Assembly: GCF_001544875.2 (NCBI RefSeq)
Contig: NZ_FCOA02000018.1
Location: 62,001 to 126,000, forward strand
DNA: 64,000 nucleotides
Direction: 5' to 3'
From: Caballeronia hypogeia
GTDB lineage: Bacteria > Pseudomonadota > Gammaproteobacteria > Burkholderiales > Burkholderiaceae
Of the stretch, positions 36,078 to 45,769 are shown in pieces. The translations under genes were made by a program, and so were the position numbers. The notes beneath the pieces are model-generated. The model was not told the DNA's origin, searched no databases, and saw only the letters and a list, made by a program, of their open reading frames with translations. Numbering within the stretch: position 1 is the stretch's first letter; every line of letters starts with the position of its first letter.

Positions 36078-36107
36078 AAAAACGGCGCGCTTGATGCGCC
36101 GTTTTCT
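36078..36107 (+). terminator. Intrinsic terminator after ribokinase
   Basis: A 10-bp stem (AAAACGGCGC and GCGCCGTTTT) with a 7-base loop, followed by CTCTT. Confidence 0.85.
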
Positions 36108-36285
36108 CTTCAGACGAAACGGATTCCTCAAGTCCTGTCTCTTTCGCGCCGTTTACGTCGATAACGGGTGCGCGCTGTCGCGCGTCCCGAGACGATGGAA
36201 AAGGGCGACGCGGATCGGCCGCGCGATCGTCAGCTGGCTCGATCGGCCGGAAGAGCCGCGCTCAAGCGGCATCAGGGACAACTCA

Positions 36286-38016
36286 ATGAACAAGGCTTTG
36301 ACGATCAAGGCGCGCCTGGGAATCTCGATGGCGTTTCTGGGTGCGCTGCTCATCGCGATCGGCGCGCTGGGGCTGGCTGGCATGAGTCACTCGAACGGTG
36401 CGTTCCTCAACACGTATTCCGTGCAGATGCCGGCGGCGATCGCGGTCGGCAACGCGGAGATGTACGCGGCGCGCGAGCGTCTCGTGTTCGACCGCGCCGC
36501 GCTGCTGGCCGGCACCGCCGAAGTGGCGGCCACCGTCGAGCGCTCGCGAATGATGCGCGAGCGCGCCGACGGCTACTGGAAGGAATACATGGCGCTCGCG
36601 CAGGCGCCCGAGGAAAGGCGTCTCGCGCAGGCGGCGCAGGAGAAGCGCCTCGCGCTGCAGGGCATCGTCGATCGCGGCATCGCGTCGATCCTCGCCAACG
36701 ATCATGACGGCATCATCGAGAACGCGAAGGCGATGCAGGTCACCTACAACGAGCTGGCGCAAGCGAACGACGCGCTGCGCAAGTACCTCACGGAAGCATC
36801 GAAACAGAGCTACGACGCGACGCAGAGCAGCTTCGAATGGCTGCGCGGGCTCGGCATGGGCGCCATCGCGCTGGGCATTCTGGCGGCGTCGTTCGCGTGG
36901 TTCTCGCTGCGGCGCGCGATCGCGCGGCCGCTCGAAGACGCGCTCGGCCATTTCGAGGCGATCGCGGCAGGTGATCTGCGTCGCGAAGTCGTGGTCACGT
37001 CGCGCGACGAAATGGGTCAACTGCTCGCGGGACTTGCCAAAATGCGCGCCAGCCTGCTCGCGACGGTGCGCACCGTGCGCACCGGCTCCGAATCGATCGC
37101 CTCGGCCACGCAGCAGATCGCGGCGGGCAACACCGATCTTTCGTCGCGCACCGAGGAACAGGCCTCCGCGCTGCAGGAAACCGCATCGAGCATGGAAGAG
37201 CTGACCGGCACCGTGCGACAGAACGCCGACAACGCCCGCCAGGCGAGCGCGCTCGCGGCGAACGCCTCGGAGATCGCGGGCAAGGGAAGCGCGGTCGTCA
37301 CGCAGGTCGTCGACACGATGCGCGAGATCAACGGCAGCTCGTCGAAGATCGCGGACATCATCTCGATCATCGAGGGCATTGCGTTCCAGACCAATATCCT
37401 CGCGCTCAACGCGGCGGTGGAAGCCGCGCGCGCCGGCGAGGAAGGGCGCGGCTTCGCGGTCGTCGCGGGCGAGGTGCGCAGCCTCGCGCAACGCTCGTCG
37501 GCGGCGGCCAAGGAAATCAAGGAGCTGATCGACACGTCGGTGGCGCGCGTGCAGACCGGTACGACGCTCGTCGACGAAGCCGGCCGGACGATGAACGAGA
37601 TCATCGGCGCGGTGCAGCGCGTGACCGACATCATGGGCGAGATCGCGGCGGCATCGGAGGAGCAGTCGAGCGGCATCGAGCAGGTATCGCGCGCGGTCAC
37701 TCAGATGGACGAAGTGACGCAGCAGAACGCCGCGCTGGTCGAGGAGGCGGCAGCCGCCGCGCAATCGCTCGAAGATCAGGCTGCGCGCCTGCGGCACGCG
37801 GTGGCCGTGTTCCAGATCAGCGACGGCGCGCAGGAGCAGGCGCCCGCGACTGCGGCCGCACGTTCGCCCGTCATTGCATCGCGTGCAACGGTTAACGTGC
37901 GCGTCGCGCAAAGACCGGTCGCCGCGACACCCGCCAGGCGCGCCGCGCCACCAGCCGCGCCAGCACCGAAACAAACTGCAACGGCCGACGCCGGCGGGGA
38001 CTGGGAGACGTTCTGA
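36286..38016 (+). CDS. Methyl-accepting chemotaxis protein with CheR/CheB tether
   Basis: A 576-residue chemoreceptor. Transmembrane helix 1 is at about 11-32, a four-helix-bundle (TarH-type) sensor at about 33-186 with the Arg-bearing [12 protein letters not shown] helix, helix 2 at about 187-208, then HAMP to about 260. The signalling hairpin tip (about 361-398) contains [21 protein letters not shown] and [12 protein letters not shown]. The protein ends in a Pro/Ala-rich linker and the pentapeptide DWETF, the docking site for CheR and CheB known from Tar and Tsr. The start at 36286 avoids a long unsupported upstream extension. The ligand is unknown; it lies next to the ribose-type operon. 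Confidence 0.94.
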   Translation: MNKALTIKARLGISMAFLGALLIAIGALGLAGMSHSNGAFLNTYSVQMPAAIAVGNAEMYAARERLVFDRAALLAGTAEVAATVERSRMMRERADGYWKEYMALAQAPEERRLAQAAQEKRLALQGIVDRGIASILANDHDGIIENAKAMQVTYNELAQANDALRKYLTEASKQSYDATQSSFEWLRGLGMGAIALGILAASFAWFSLRRAIARPLEDALGHFEAIAAGDLRREVVVTSRDEMGQLLAGLAKMRASLLATVRTVRTGSESIASATQQIAAGNTDLSSRTEEQASALQETASSMEELTGTVRQNADNARQASALAANASEIAGKGSAVVTQVVDTMREINGSSSKIADIISIIEGIAFQTNILALNAAVEAARAGEEGRGFAVVAGEVRSLAQRSSAAAKEIKELIDTSVARVQTGTTLVDEAGRTMNEIIGAVQRVTDIMGEIAAASEEQSSGIEQVSRAVTQMDEVTQQNAALVEEAAAAAQSLEDQAARLRHAVAVFQISDGAQEQAPATAAARSPVIASRATVNVRVAQRPVAATPARRAAPPAAPAPKQTATADAGGDWETF

Positions 38017-38051
38017 GCATTGCATGCGGTGCGGTGACGCGGCGAACGCGC

Positions 38052-38083
38052 GGTCGCGCGCGCGAAACTTCACGCGCGCGACC
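38052..38083. other. Strong GC hairpin after the chemoreceptor gene
   Basis: A perfect 11-bp stem (GGTCGCGCGCG and CGCGCGCGACC) with a 10-base loop. It lies 35 bases after the chemoreceptor stop but has no T-tract on either strand, so classic intrinsic termination is unlikely. Confidence 0.55.
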
Positions 38084-38111
38084 AACGCCGAACCGGTAAC
38101 CCGTACACTGA

Positions 38112-38146
38112 TGGACACGTGCCTGAGTGTTCGCAGGCACAGTCCA
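38112..38146 (+). promoter_or_regulatory. Leader hairpin just before the hydratase gene
   Basis: Nested arms TGGAC and GTCCA outside, GTGCCTG and CAGGCAC inside, with an 8-base loop and a small bulge: 12 bp in all. It ends 15 bases before the ATG at 38162, next to the ACGAGGAT ribosome-binding site. It could act as an operator or as an mRNA structure controlling translation. Confidence 0.5.
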
Positions 38147-38161
38147 CACGAGGATACCGAC

Positions 38162-38923
38162 ATGACCGGATCGACACTCGCCGCGAAGCTCGCGGAGGCC
38201 CGCCGCCGGCATCAGCCGATCGAGCTGCTGGAACATGGCGACATTCCCGCCGACGCGCCCACCGCGTACGCCATTCAGCACGAGATGCTTAAAGAGTCGC
38301 AGGCGCGCATCGGCGCCTGGAAGATCGGAGCGCGCGCGCCGGACGCGCTCGCCACCGGCGCGCCCATCGACGCCGCGCTCGTGTATGCATCGCCCGCGCG
38401 GCTTCCTTTCAATGGCTTCTTCCGCGTACTGGTGGAGCTGGAAATCGCGTTCCGCTTCGCCTATGCGCTACCTGCGCGCATCGAACCTTACACGCGCGAG
38501 GAAGTGTTCGATGCGATAGGCGGTATCGCGGTCGCGCTCGAAGTGGTCGACAGCCGTTTCGCGCAATGGCCCAATCTCGATCCGCTCGCCCAGCTCGCGG
38601 ATTCGCAGAACAACGGTGCGCTCGTCGTCTCGGGCATGGAGCCTTATGACGTGGTCGCGCCCGGCTTCGACTTTCTCGCGCCCCGCCTGGAATTCACGCT
38701 GGATGGCGAGTCGATCGCGCCGGCTGCGCTCGGCAATCCGGCGGGCGACCCGCGCGAGTTGCTGCCGTGGCTCGTTAACCATTGTTCGCGCATGGGTCTG
38801 ACCGTGGAGCCGTTCTGGACCATCACGACCGGCTCTTACACGGGCGCATACCGCATCGAAGGGCCGGCGATGCTGCATGGTGCAATCGACCGCATCGGCG
38901 AACTCGAACTGGTGCTTGCATGA
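38162..38923 (+). CDS. 2-keto-4-pentenoate hydratase / FAH family protein
   Basis: A 253-residue member of the hydratase branch of the fumarylacetoacetate hydrolase fold, related to MhpD-type 2-oxopent-4-enoate hydratases. The metal-binding acidic pair is visible in LVELEIAF, preceded by IGAWKIGARAP and followed by VALEVVDSRFAQWPNLDPLAQLADSQNNGALVVSG. The C-terminal part, GNPAGDPRELLPWLVNH and FWTITTGSYTGAY, also fits the family. No other aromatic meta-cleavage gene is near, so its substrate is unclear. It appears to be a single-gene unit with a structured leader. Confidence 0.85.
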   Translation: MTGSTLAAKLAEARRRHQPIELLEHGDIPADAPTAYAIQHEMLKESQARIGAWKIGARAPDALATGAPIDAALVYASPARLPFNGFFRVLVELEIAFRFAYALPARIEPYTREEVFDAIGGIAVALEVVDSRFAQWPNLDPLAQLADSQNNGALVVSGMEPYDVVAPGFDFLAPRLEFTLDGESIAPAALGNPAGDPRELLPWLVNHCSRMGLTVEPFWTITTGSYTGAYRIEGPAMLHGAIDRIGELELVLA

Positions 38924-39327
38924 CGAAAAGAGAAACGCCGCGCAGCGGGTACGGTTATTGATTTCGATATGCGCGCATCGATGCATTGCATTGCATGAAT
39001 GTATGTATGTACGACTCGACTCTGAGTGCGCGAGCACGCAACCGACGCGGAGACACAGCGTTGGCGGAAGGGAGCAGTGGATTGGTGGCGATGAGCGCGG
39101 GGAAGCGCACAGGCAGGAAAGATATCGAGCAACACGATACCGATATCGGGAAGAGGATTGTAGGTCACCGAAAATAATTCGTGTAGCTAGAGCTTCCTCC
39201 CGATGTGGTTACACGTAGCAAGTGCGTGAAAAAAAATTCGAAAGGGTTTAGGATGATTTCAAGCGATGTCGTTTCGATTACGCGCGTTGCGCACGGCATA
39301 GCTTTCTGACTTCGGCGAGGAGGTAGC
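38924..39327. other. Long non-coding region upstream of prkA
   Basis: 404 bases, more AT-rich than the surroundings, with no supportable gene. It holds three tandem TGCAT units (38982-38996), three ATGT units (38999-39010), an inverted repeat GATATCG / CGATATC with 13 bases between (39121-39147), and an A8 run at 39229-39236. It must carry the prkA promoter, but no convincing -35/-10 pair or sigma-54 site stands out. The strong ribosome-binding site GAGGAGG lies just before the prkA ATG. Confidence 0.55.
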
Positions 39328-41250
39328 ATGGATATCTACAGCAGTTTCGCGACCCGCTTCGAAAAAACCCGCGAGGAGGAATTCTCGCTCGAAGAGTACC
39401 TCGCGCTCTGCAAGGATGATCCTGCCACATATGCAACAGCGGGCGAACGCATGTTGACGGCCATCGGGGAACCGGAGATGGTCGACACTCGCCTCGACCC
39501 GCGTTTATCGCGTGTGTTTGCAAACAAGGTCATCAAGGTGTATCCCGCATTCCGTGAGTTCTACGGGATGGAAGAAGTAATCGAGAATGTCGTGTCGTAC
39601 TTCCGGCACGCGGCACAGGGTCTGGAAGAGAAGAAGCAGATCCTGTATCTGCTGGGTCCGGTGGGCGGCGGGAAGTCGTCAATCGCCGAACGACTGAAGC
39701 AGCTCATGGAGCGTGTGCCGTTCTATTCGCTCAAGGGCTCGCCCGTCAACGAATCGCCACTCGGTCTCTTCGATTACGACGAAGACGGTCCGGTGCTGGA
39801 AGAGCAGTACGGCATTCCGCGCCGCTATCTGAAGAGCATTCTTTCGCCGTGGGCTGTGAAGCGCCTGCACGAATACAACGGCGACATCCGCAAGTTCCGC
39901 GTGGTGCGCCGCTATCCTTCCATCCTGCGTCAGATCGGCATCGCGAAGACCGAGCCGGGCGACGAGAACAACCAGGACATCTCGTCGCTCGTCGGCAAGG
40001 TGGATATCCGCAAGCTCGAAACCTATTCGCAGGACGACGCGGACGCGTACAGCTATTCCGGCGGCCTGTGCCTCGCCAATCAGGGCTTGCTGGAATTCGT
40101 CGAAATGTTCAAGGCGCCGATCAAGGTGCTGCACCCGTTGTTGACCGCCACCCAGGAAGGCAACTTCAAGGGCACGGAAGGCTTCGGTGCGATTCCGTTC
40201 GACGGCGTCATCCTCGCGCACTCGAACGAGTCTGAGTGGAAGGCGTTCCGCAACAACAAGAACAACGAAGCACTGCTCGACCGCATCTTCGTTGTGAAGG
40301 TGCCGTACTGCCTGCGTTACGGCGAAGAGATCAAGATCTACGAGAAGCTCCTGCGCAATTCGTCCCTCGCCGAGGCGGTCTGCGCACCGGGCACGCTCAA
40401 GATGATGGCGCAGATGGCCGTGCTCACACGTCTGCATGAACCGGAGAACTCGAGCCTGTTCTCGAAGATGCAGGTGTACGACGGCGAGAACCTGAAGGAC
40501 ACGGACCCGAAGGCGAAGTCCTATCAGGAGTATCGCGATTACGCGGGCGTCGATGAAGGCATGACCGGCGTCTCCACGCGCTTTGCGTTCAAGATCCTGT
40601 CGCGCGTCTTCAACTTCGATTCGAGCGAGGTCGCAGCCAATCCGGTGCATCTAATGTATGTGCTCGAACAGCAGATCGAGCGCGAGCAGTTCCCGCCGGA
40701 GACGGAGCAGAAGTATCTTTCGTTCATCAAGGACGTTCTGGCCTCGCGCTACGCCGAATTCATCGGCAAGGAAATTCAGACTGCTTATCTGGAGTCGTAT
40801 TCGGAGTATGGACAAAACATCTTCGACCGCTATGTGACGTATGCGGACTTCTGGATTCAGGACCAGGAATTCCGCGATCACGACACCGGCGAGAGCTTCG
40901 ACCGCGCGGCCCTGAACGCCGAACTGGAGAAGATCGAGAAGCCCGCGGGCATCAGCAACCCGAAGGACTTCCGCAACGAGATAGTGAACTTCGTGTTGCG
41001 CGCTCGTGCGGCCAACGGCGGCAAGAACCCGGCGTGGATCAGCTACGAGAAGCTGCGCGTGGTGATCGAGAAGAAGATGTTCTCCAACACCGAAGAACTT
41101 CTGCCGGTGATTTCGTTCAATGCGAAAGGCTCGGCCGAAGAGCAGCGCAAGCACGAGGACTTCGTCAATCGCATGGTCGCGAAGGGCTATACGCCGAAGC
41201 AGGTGCGTCTCCTGTGCGACTGGTATCTGCGCGTGCGCAAGTCGTCGTGA
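39328..41250 (+). CDS. prkA: PrkA family serine protein kinase / AAA+ protein
   Basis: A 640-residue protein matching E. coli YeaG. Walker A GPVGGGKSS is at residues 110-118, in an AAA+ PrkA domain (about 20-380) with RYLKSILSPWAVKRL and NQGLLEFVEMFKAP. The C-terminal part is the PrkA kinase-like domain, including LPVISFNAKGS and the closing VRLLCDWYLRVRKSS. In enterics it acts in stationary-phase and nitrogen-starvation adaptation. It is the first gene of the conserved prkA-yeaH-spoVR cluster. The ATG follows GAGGAGGTAGC. Confidence 0.96.
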   Translation: MDIYSSFATRFEKTREEEFSLEEYLALCKDDPATYATAGERMLTAIGEPEMVDTRLDPRLSRVFANKVIKVYPAFREFYGMEEVIENVVSYFRHAAQGLEEKKQILYLLGPVGGGKSSIAERLKQLMERVPFYSLKGSPVNESPLGLFDYDEDGPVLEEQYGIPRRYLKSILSPWAVKRLHEYNGDIRKFRVVRRYPSILRQIGIAKTEPGDENNQDISSLVGKVDIRKLETYSQDDADAYSYSGGLCLANQGLLEFVEMFKAPIKVLHPLLTATQEGNFKGTEGFGAIPFDGVILAHSNESEWKAFRNNKNNEALLDRIFVVKVPYCLRYGEEIKIYEKLLRNSSLAEAVCAPGTLKMMAQMAVLTRLHEPENSSLFSKMQVYDGENLKDTDPKAKSYQEYRDYAGVDEGMTGVSTRFAFKILSRVFNFDSSEVAANPVHLMYVLEQQIEREQFPPETEQKYLSFIKDVLASRYAEFIGKEIQTAYLESYSEYGQNIFDRYVTYADFWIQDQEFRDHDTGESFDRAALNAELEKIEKPAGISNPKDFRNEIVNFVLRARAANGGKNPAWISYEKLRVVIEKKMFSNTEELLPVISFNAKGSAEEQRKHEDFVNRMVAKGYTPKQVRLLCDWYLRVRKSS

Positions 41251-41495
41251 CGTAATGTGTGAAGGGTTCGCGCCCGGCCTGATTGCGGGCGTGAATCCGA
41301 TGACCGGGAACGGCGCTTCGACTCGTTGCGCTTCGTTCCGGTCCCGCGCAGCGCGGGAGTTATGATGTCCGTGGTCGTGCGGGCGTGCGGATTGCGTCCG
41401 GCGGCACGAGGACAGTTTGCGAGACAGAGACGCTGCGACAGAACCTTGGCTCACGCAGCGCCTCGCCATCTCGCCAATAACGCGGGAGACTGGAT

Positions 41496-42761
41496 GTGCT
41501 GCACCAAATCATCGACCGCAGGTTAGCCGGCAAGAACAAGAGCATCGCGAACCGCGAACGCTTCCTGCGACGCGTCAAGAGTTACATTCGCCGCGCGGTT
41601 TCCGACGCGGTGCGCGATCGCAGCATCAAGGATATCCAAAGCACCCAGAGCATCACCATCCCGAAGAAGGACATTTCGGAGCCCTCGTTCCGTCACGGGC
41701 CGGGCGGCAAGCGCGAGTACGTCCATCCGGGCAATGCCGATTACATACGCGGCGACAAGATTCCGCGTCCGCCGGGCGGCGCGGGCGGCGGCGGCAAGAG
41801 CGCCAGCAACGAGGGCGAAGGGCAGGACGATTTCGTCTTCGAGCTTTCGCGCGAAGAATTCATGCAGTACTTCTTCGACGATCTCGAACTGCCGCGCCTC
41901 GTCAAGACGCAACTGCTCGCCGTGCCGACCTGGAAGAACGTGCGGGCGGGCTGGGCGGCGGAAGGCACGCCGAACAACATCGACGTGGTGAGATCGTTGC
42001 GCTCCGCGCTCGGGCGCCGGATTGCGCTGGGCTGGCCGCTCGCCTCACAGTTGCGCGAGATGGAGCGGCAACTCGAGCAGTTGAAGGAGGAGAACGGCGA
42101 CCCTGAAGACATCGCGCGGCTCGAGGCGGATATCGTCATCATGCAGGGCCGGATCACACGCATTCCGTTCATCGATCCGTTCGACTTGCGCTACATCAAT
42201 CGCGTGAAGCAGCCCACGCCGTCGAGCAAGGCGGTGATGTTCTGTCTGATGGACGTCTCCGGTTCGATGGACGAGCAGCGCAAGGATCTGTCGAAGCGCT
42301 TCTTCATCCTCCTGTATCTGTTCCTGCAGCGGAACTACGAGAAGATCGAAGTCGTGTTCATCCGTCACCACACGCGCGCCGAGGAAGTGGACGAAGACAC
42401 CTTCTTCCATTCGACCGAAAGCGGCGGCACGGTGGTGTCGAGCGCGCTCGAACTGATGAAGAAGATCATGGACGAGCGTTACTCGCCGACTGAATGGAAC
42501 ATTTACGGCGCGCAGGCATCGGACGGCGATAACTGGACCGACGATTCCCCGAAGTGCCGCAAGCTGCTGGCGGAGGACATCCTGCCGAAGGTACGGTATT
42601 TTGCCTATATTCAAGTTGCACCGGAGGAGCAGAATCTCTGGTTGGAGTATGCTCAGCTTGCGATGGGCGCGCCCGAGCTGGCCATGAAGAAAGTCGATTC
42701 GGCTGCGGATATCTACCCGGTTTTCCGCGAACTGTTCGAGAAGCAGCAGGCAGCCGCATGA
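41496..42761 (+). CDS. yeaH: YeaH/UPF0229 family protein (DUF444, VWA-type)
   Basis: A 421-residue protein that closely follows E. coli YeaH: IDRRLAGKNKS opening, ISEPSFRHGPGGKREYVHPGN, a Gly-rich linker (about 93-101) and GEGQDDFVFELSREEF. A von Willebrand A-type MIDAS motif DVSGSMD is at about 253-259, and the QASDGDNWTDDSP segment follows. The start is the GTG at 41496, two bases into an out-of-frame ATG. A 245-base gap with a small CGCCCG/CGGGCG hairpin separates it from prkA. Its biochemical role is not known; it is thought to work with the PrkA kinase. Confidence 0.95.
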   Translation: MLHQIIDRRLAGKNKSIANRERFLRRVKSYIRRAVSDAVRDRSIKDIQSTQSITIPKKDISEPSFRHGPGGKREYVHPGNADYIRGDKIPRPPGGAGGGGKSASNEGEGQDDFVFELSREEFMQYFFDDLELPRLVKTQLLAVPTWKNVRAGWAAEGTPNNIDVVRSLRSALGRRIALGWPLASQLREMERQLEQLKEENGDPEDIARLEADIVIMQGRITRIPFIDPFDLRYINRVKQPTPSSKAVMFCLMDVSGSMDEQRKDLSKRFFILLYLFLQRNYEKIEVVFIRHHTRAEEVDEDTFFHSTESGGTVVSSALELMKKIMDERYSPTEWNIYGAQASDGDNWTDDSPKCRKLLAEDILPKVRYFAYIQVAPEEQNLWLEYAQLAMGAPELAMKKVDSAADIYPVFRELFEKQQAAA

Positions 42762-42896
42762 CGACGAGGCATTTGCACAACGAGACGCGGGCGCAATAGC
42801 TGGAAGGCACGGACGATCGTGTTACTTCCGCTGCGGCCTGAAGCCGGGCAACGCAATGCGTCCGCGAAAATGCAGTAGGCGCACGAGGAAGTCAGA

Positions 42897-44420
42897 ATGA
42901 ATGTTGCAGAGAAGCGGCGGCCGCTGCCGTGCCCGTCGGACTGGAGCGTCGAGCTGATCGAAGAGTACGACGCCGAGATTTCGCGCGTCGCCGACCGTTA
43001 CGGGCTCGACACCTATCCCATTCAACTCGAAATCATCAGCTCCGAGCAGATGATGGACGCTTATGCTTCCGTCGGCATGCCGGTGAACTACCGGCACTGG
43101 TCGTTCGGCAAGCACTTTCTCTCGACGGAGAAAGGTTATCGGCGCGGCCAGATGGGTCTCGCCTACGAAATCGTCATCAATTCGAATCCCTGCATCGCGT
43201 ATCTCATGGAAGAGAACACCATGACGATGCAGGCGCTCGTGATCGCGCACGCCGCTTACGGGCACAACTCGTTCTTCAAGGGCAATTACCTCTTCAAGCT
43301 CTGGACGGACGCGCATGCGATCATCGACTATCTCGTGTACGCGAAGAATTACATCGCGGAATGCGAGGAGCGATACGGACTGGATCGCGTCGAGGAACTG
43401 CTCGATTCGTGCCATGCGCTGATGAATTACGGCGTGGATCGCTACAAGCGTCCGCAGAAGCTGTCGCTCGCGAAAGAAGCCGCGATGCGCCGCGAGCGCG
43501 AGGCGTATCTGCAGTCGCAGGTGAATGAGTTGTGGCGCACCTTGCCGAAGGGAAAGGAGCATTCGCAGGAAGAAATCGAAAGCCGTTATCCGCCGGAGCC
43601 GCAGGAAAATCTGCTGTATTTCGCGGAAAAGAACGCGCCGCTGCTGGAGCCGTGGGAGCGCGAAGTCATTCGCATCGTGCGCAAGATCGGCCAGTATTTC
43701 TATCCGCAGCGGCAGACGCAGGTCATGAACGAAGGCTGGGCGACGTTCTGGCACTACACGCTGCTCAACACGCTCTACAACGAAGGCCGTCTGGAAGATG
43801 GCTTCATGATGGAGTTCCTGCACTCGCATTCGAACGTCGTGTATCAGCCGCCGGTGACGAAGCCGTATTACAGCGGCATCAATCCGTACGCGCTGGGCTT
43901 CTCGATGATGAGCGACATTCGCCGCATCTGCGAAAGCCCGACTGAAGAAGATCGCGAGTGGTTCCCGGATCTGGCGGGCAGCGACTGGCTGGAGTCCCTG
44001 CATTACGCGATGCGCAATTTCAAGGACGAGAGCTTCATTGCGCAGTACCTGTCGCCGCATCTGATCCGGGAAATGCGCCTGTTCTCGATTCTCGATGACG
44101 ACATGCGCGACGCGCTCGAGGTGTCCGCCATCCATGACGGCAGCGGCTATCGCTATGTGCGGCAGGCGCTCTCGCGACAGTACGACATTCATCATCGCGA
44201 GCCGAACATTCAGGTGTATTCGGTGAATACGCGTGGCGACCGGAGTCTGACGCTGCGCCACTTCATGACCGATAATCGTCATCTCGCGAACGACAGCGAC
44301 GAAGTGCTCAAGCACATGGCGCGCTTGTGGCAATTCGACGTGTATCTGGAAAGCGTCGACGAGAACGGGACGGTGAGAAAGCGCTTCGAGTGCAGATATA
44401 CGGCGCCGAACTCGCGGTAA
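42897..44420 (+). CDS. SpoVR family protein (YcgB-like)
   Basis: A 507-residue cytoplasmic protein of the SpoVR/YcgB family. Recognisable segments are the LPCPSDWSVELIEEYDAEI opening, MPVNYRHWSFGKHF, AHAAYGHNSFFKGNYLF, NEGWATFWHYTLLN with a possible His-Glu metal site, and YSGINPYALGFSMM. The family is needed for spore cortex formation in Bacillus, but its function in non-sporulating bacteria is unknown. It completes the prkA-yeaH-spoVR trio, 135 bases after yeaH, and a terminator follows. Confidence 0.94.
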   Translation: MNVAEKRRPLPCPSDWSVELIEEYDAEISRVADRYGLDTYPIQLEIISSEQMMDAYASVGMPVNYRHWSFGKHFLSTEKGYRRGQMGLAYEIVINSNPCIAYLMEENTMTMQALVIAHAAYGHNSFFKGNYLFKLWTDAHAIIDYLVYAKNYIAECEERYGLDRVEELLDSCHALMNYGVDRYKRPQKLSLAKEAAMRREREAYLQSQVNELWRTLPKGKEHSQEEIESRYPPEPQENLLYFAEKNAPLLEPWEREVIRIVRKIGQYFYPQRQTQVMNEGWATFWHYTLLNTLYNEGRLEDGFMMEFLHSHSNVVYQPPVTKPYYSGINPYALGFSMMSDIRRICESPTEEDREWFPDLAGSDWLESLHYAMRNFKDESFIAQYLSPHLIREMRLFSILDDDMRDALEVSAIHDGSGYRYVRQALSRQYDIHHREPNIQVYSVNTRGDRSLTLRHFMTDNRHLANDSDEVLKHMARLWQFDVYLESVDENGTVRKRFECRYTAPNSR

Positions 44421-44441
44421 GCGTGGACCAGGCTCCGGACG

Positions 44442-44469
44442 AAAACCGGCTCGAAAGAGCCGGTTTTTT
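44442..44469. terminator. Intrinsic terminator between spoVR and the AI-2E family gene
   Basis: An 11-bp stem (AAAACCGGCTC and GAGCCGGTTTT) with a GAAA tetraloop and a six-T run. The A-run on the left arm lets it work for the convergent gene too; it touches that gene's stop codon. Confidence 0.92.
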
Positions 44470-45530
44470 CATCTGCGCGTATTGGCCTGCTCGTCCTGCG
44501 AAAACAAGTCCCAGCTCGCCATGAACAACGCCGCGACCAGCGGCCCGATCACGAACCCGTTGATTCCGAACAGCGCCATGCCGCCGAGCGTGGAAACGAG
44601 CACGACCCAGTCCGGCATCTTCGTGTCCTTGCCGACGAGAATCGGCCGCAGCACGTTATCGACCAAGCCGATCACCACCACGCAGAACCCCACCAGAATC
44701 AGCCCCTTGACGATCGCGCCTGTCATGAAGAAGTAGAGCGCCGCGGGCACCCAGATGATCGCCGCGCCGACCGCCGGCAACAGCGACAAAAAGGCCATCA
44801 GCACGCCCCACAGCAGCGAACCGCCGATGCCCAGAATCCAGAAGATCAGCCCGCCGAGGAACCCTTGCACCGCCGCGACCGCGATATTCCCCTTGACGGT
44901 CGCGCGCACCACCGTGGTGAACTTCGCGATCAGATGCTGCTTCGGCTCGGGATCGAGCGGAATCGCGCGGCGAATGCGCCGGCCGATCTCGCCGCCATCG
45001 CGTAGCAGGAAGAACACGAGGTAGAGCATCACGCCGAAACTCACGACGAACTGGAACGTGTTCTGCCCGATGGCTAGCGCCTGCGCCGCCGCGAACTGGC
45101 TGATCTGTGCCGCGCCTTCCATCAGCTTGCGCTGGACGCCCGCGATGTCGTCGAGGCCGTAGCGTCCGAGCAGTTGCTGCGCGGAGACGGGCAGAGCATG
45201 CAGCACGTGCTGGAAGTAGGTCCCGAAGTTCAGCTCGCCGCTCTTGATGCGCGCATAGACGAGCGCGATTTCCTGCACCAGCGTCACCGCGACGACAGCG
45301 AGCGGGATGATCACGATGAGAATCGCGGCGGCCAGCGTCGTCAGCGCGGCGAGATTGCGGCGCTTGCCGAAGCGCGCGGCGAGATAGCGCTGCATCGGCT
45401 GGAACAGGATGGCGAGAATCGCGCCCCAGAAGATCGCACCGAAGAACGGGAGCAGCACCCAGCCGAGCGCGAGCGTCACGACGAACAGCAGGATGTGGAA
45501 GAAATTCTGGTGAACGTTGTGGTTATTCAT
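44469..45530 (-). CDS. AI-2E family transporter (UPF0118)
   Basis: A 353-residue inner-membrane protein with about eight helices arranged as in the AI-2 exporter (TqsA/PerM-like) family. Family features are the N-terminal LLPFFGAIFWGAILAILFQPM pair of helices, the long amphipathic middle region, and the C-terminal GLILVGFCVVVIGLVDNVLRPILVGKDTKMPDWVVLVSTLGGMALFGINGFVIGPLVAALF. Members move varied small molecules or act in sodium-proton exchange, so the name does not fix the substrate. The start at 45530 is chosen because residues before MNNHN have no family support. Confidence 0.91.
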   Translation of the reverse strand: MNNHNVHQNFFHILLFVVTLALGWVLLPFFGAIFWGAILAILFQPMQRYLAARFGKRRNLAALTTLAAAILIVIIPLAVVAVTLVQEIALVYARIKSGELNFGTYFQHVLHALPVSAQQLLGRYGLDDIAGVQRKLMEGAAQISQFAAAQALAIGQNTFQFVVSFGVMLYLVFFLLRDGGEIGRRIRRAIPLDPEPKQHLIAKFTTVVRATVKGNIAVAAVQGFLGGLIFWILGIGGSLLWGVLMAFLSLLPAVGAAIIWVPAALYFFMTGAIVKGLILVGFCVVVIGLVDNVLRPILVGKDTKMPDWVVLVSTLGGMALFGINGFVIGPLVAALFMASWDLFSQDEQANTRR

Positions 45531-45769
45531 TGGTGAACGAATGGACAGGCGAAAGGGCAGACAGTAGCAATCTCGAGGCCCGGGCCACGATAGCACGGCC
45601 TTTTGAATGGCTGTCGCGCCCGGATTCCGTAGAGGGTTCGAGCGCCAATTCGTCGAAGGGTTCGCGCGAACGTTGGATTGCCGCTGGAGCGCAACCCCGT
45701 GCGTCGACTAAAATCCGGCTTCCAATCCTTGCGGATCGCTTCCGGCCCGAACGGCCGGGCACGCCCCGG

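Noticed and set aside
36150-36165. GTCGATAA resembling a sigma-28 -10 box upstream of the chemoreceptor
   Set aside because: No TAAA-type -35 element at the right distance.
39205-39219. Possible sigma-54 promoter upstream of prkA (TGG...GCA)
   Set aside because: The GG-to-GC distance is 9 rather than the required 10 bases and the flanks do not match.
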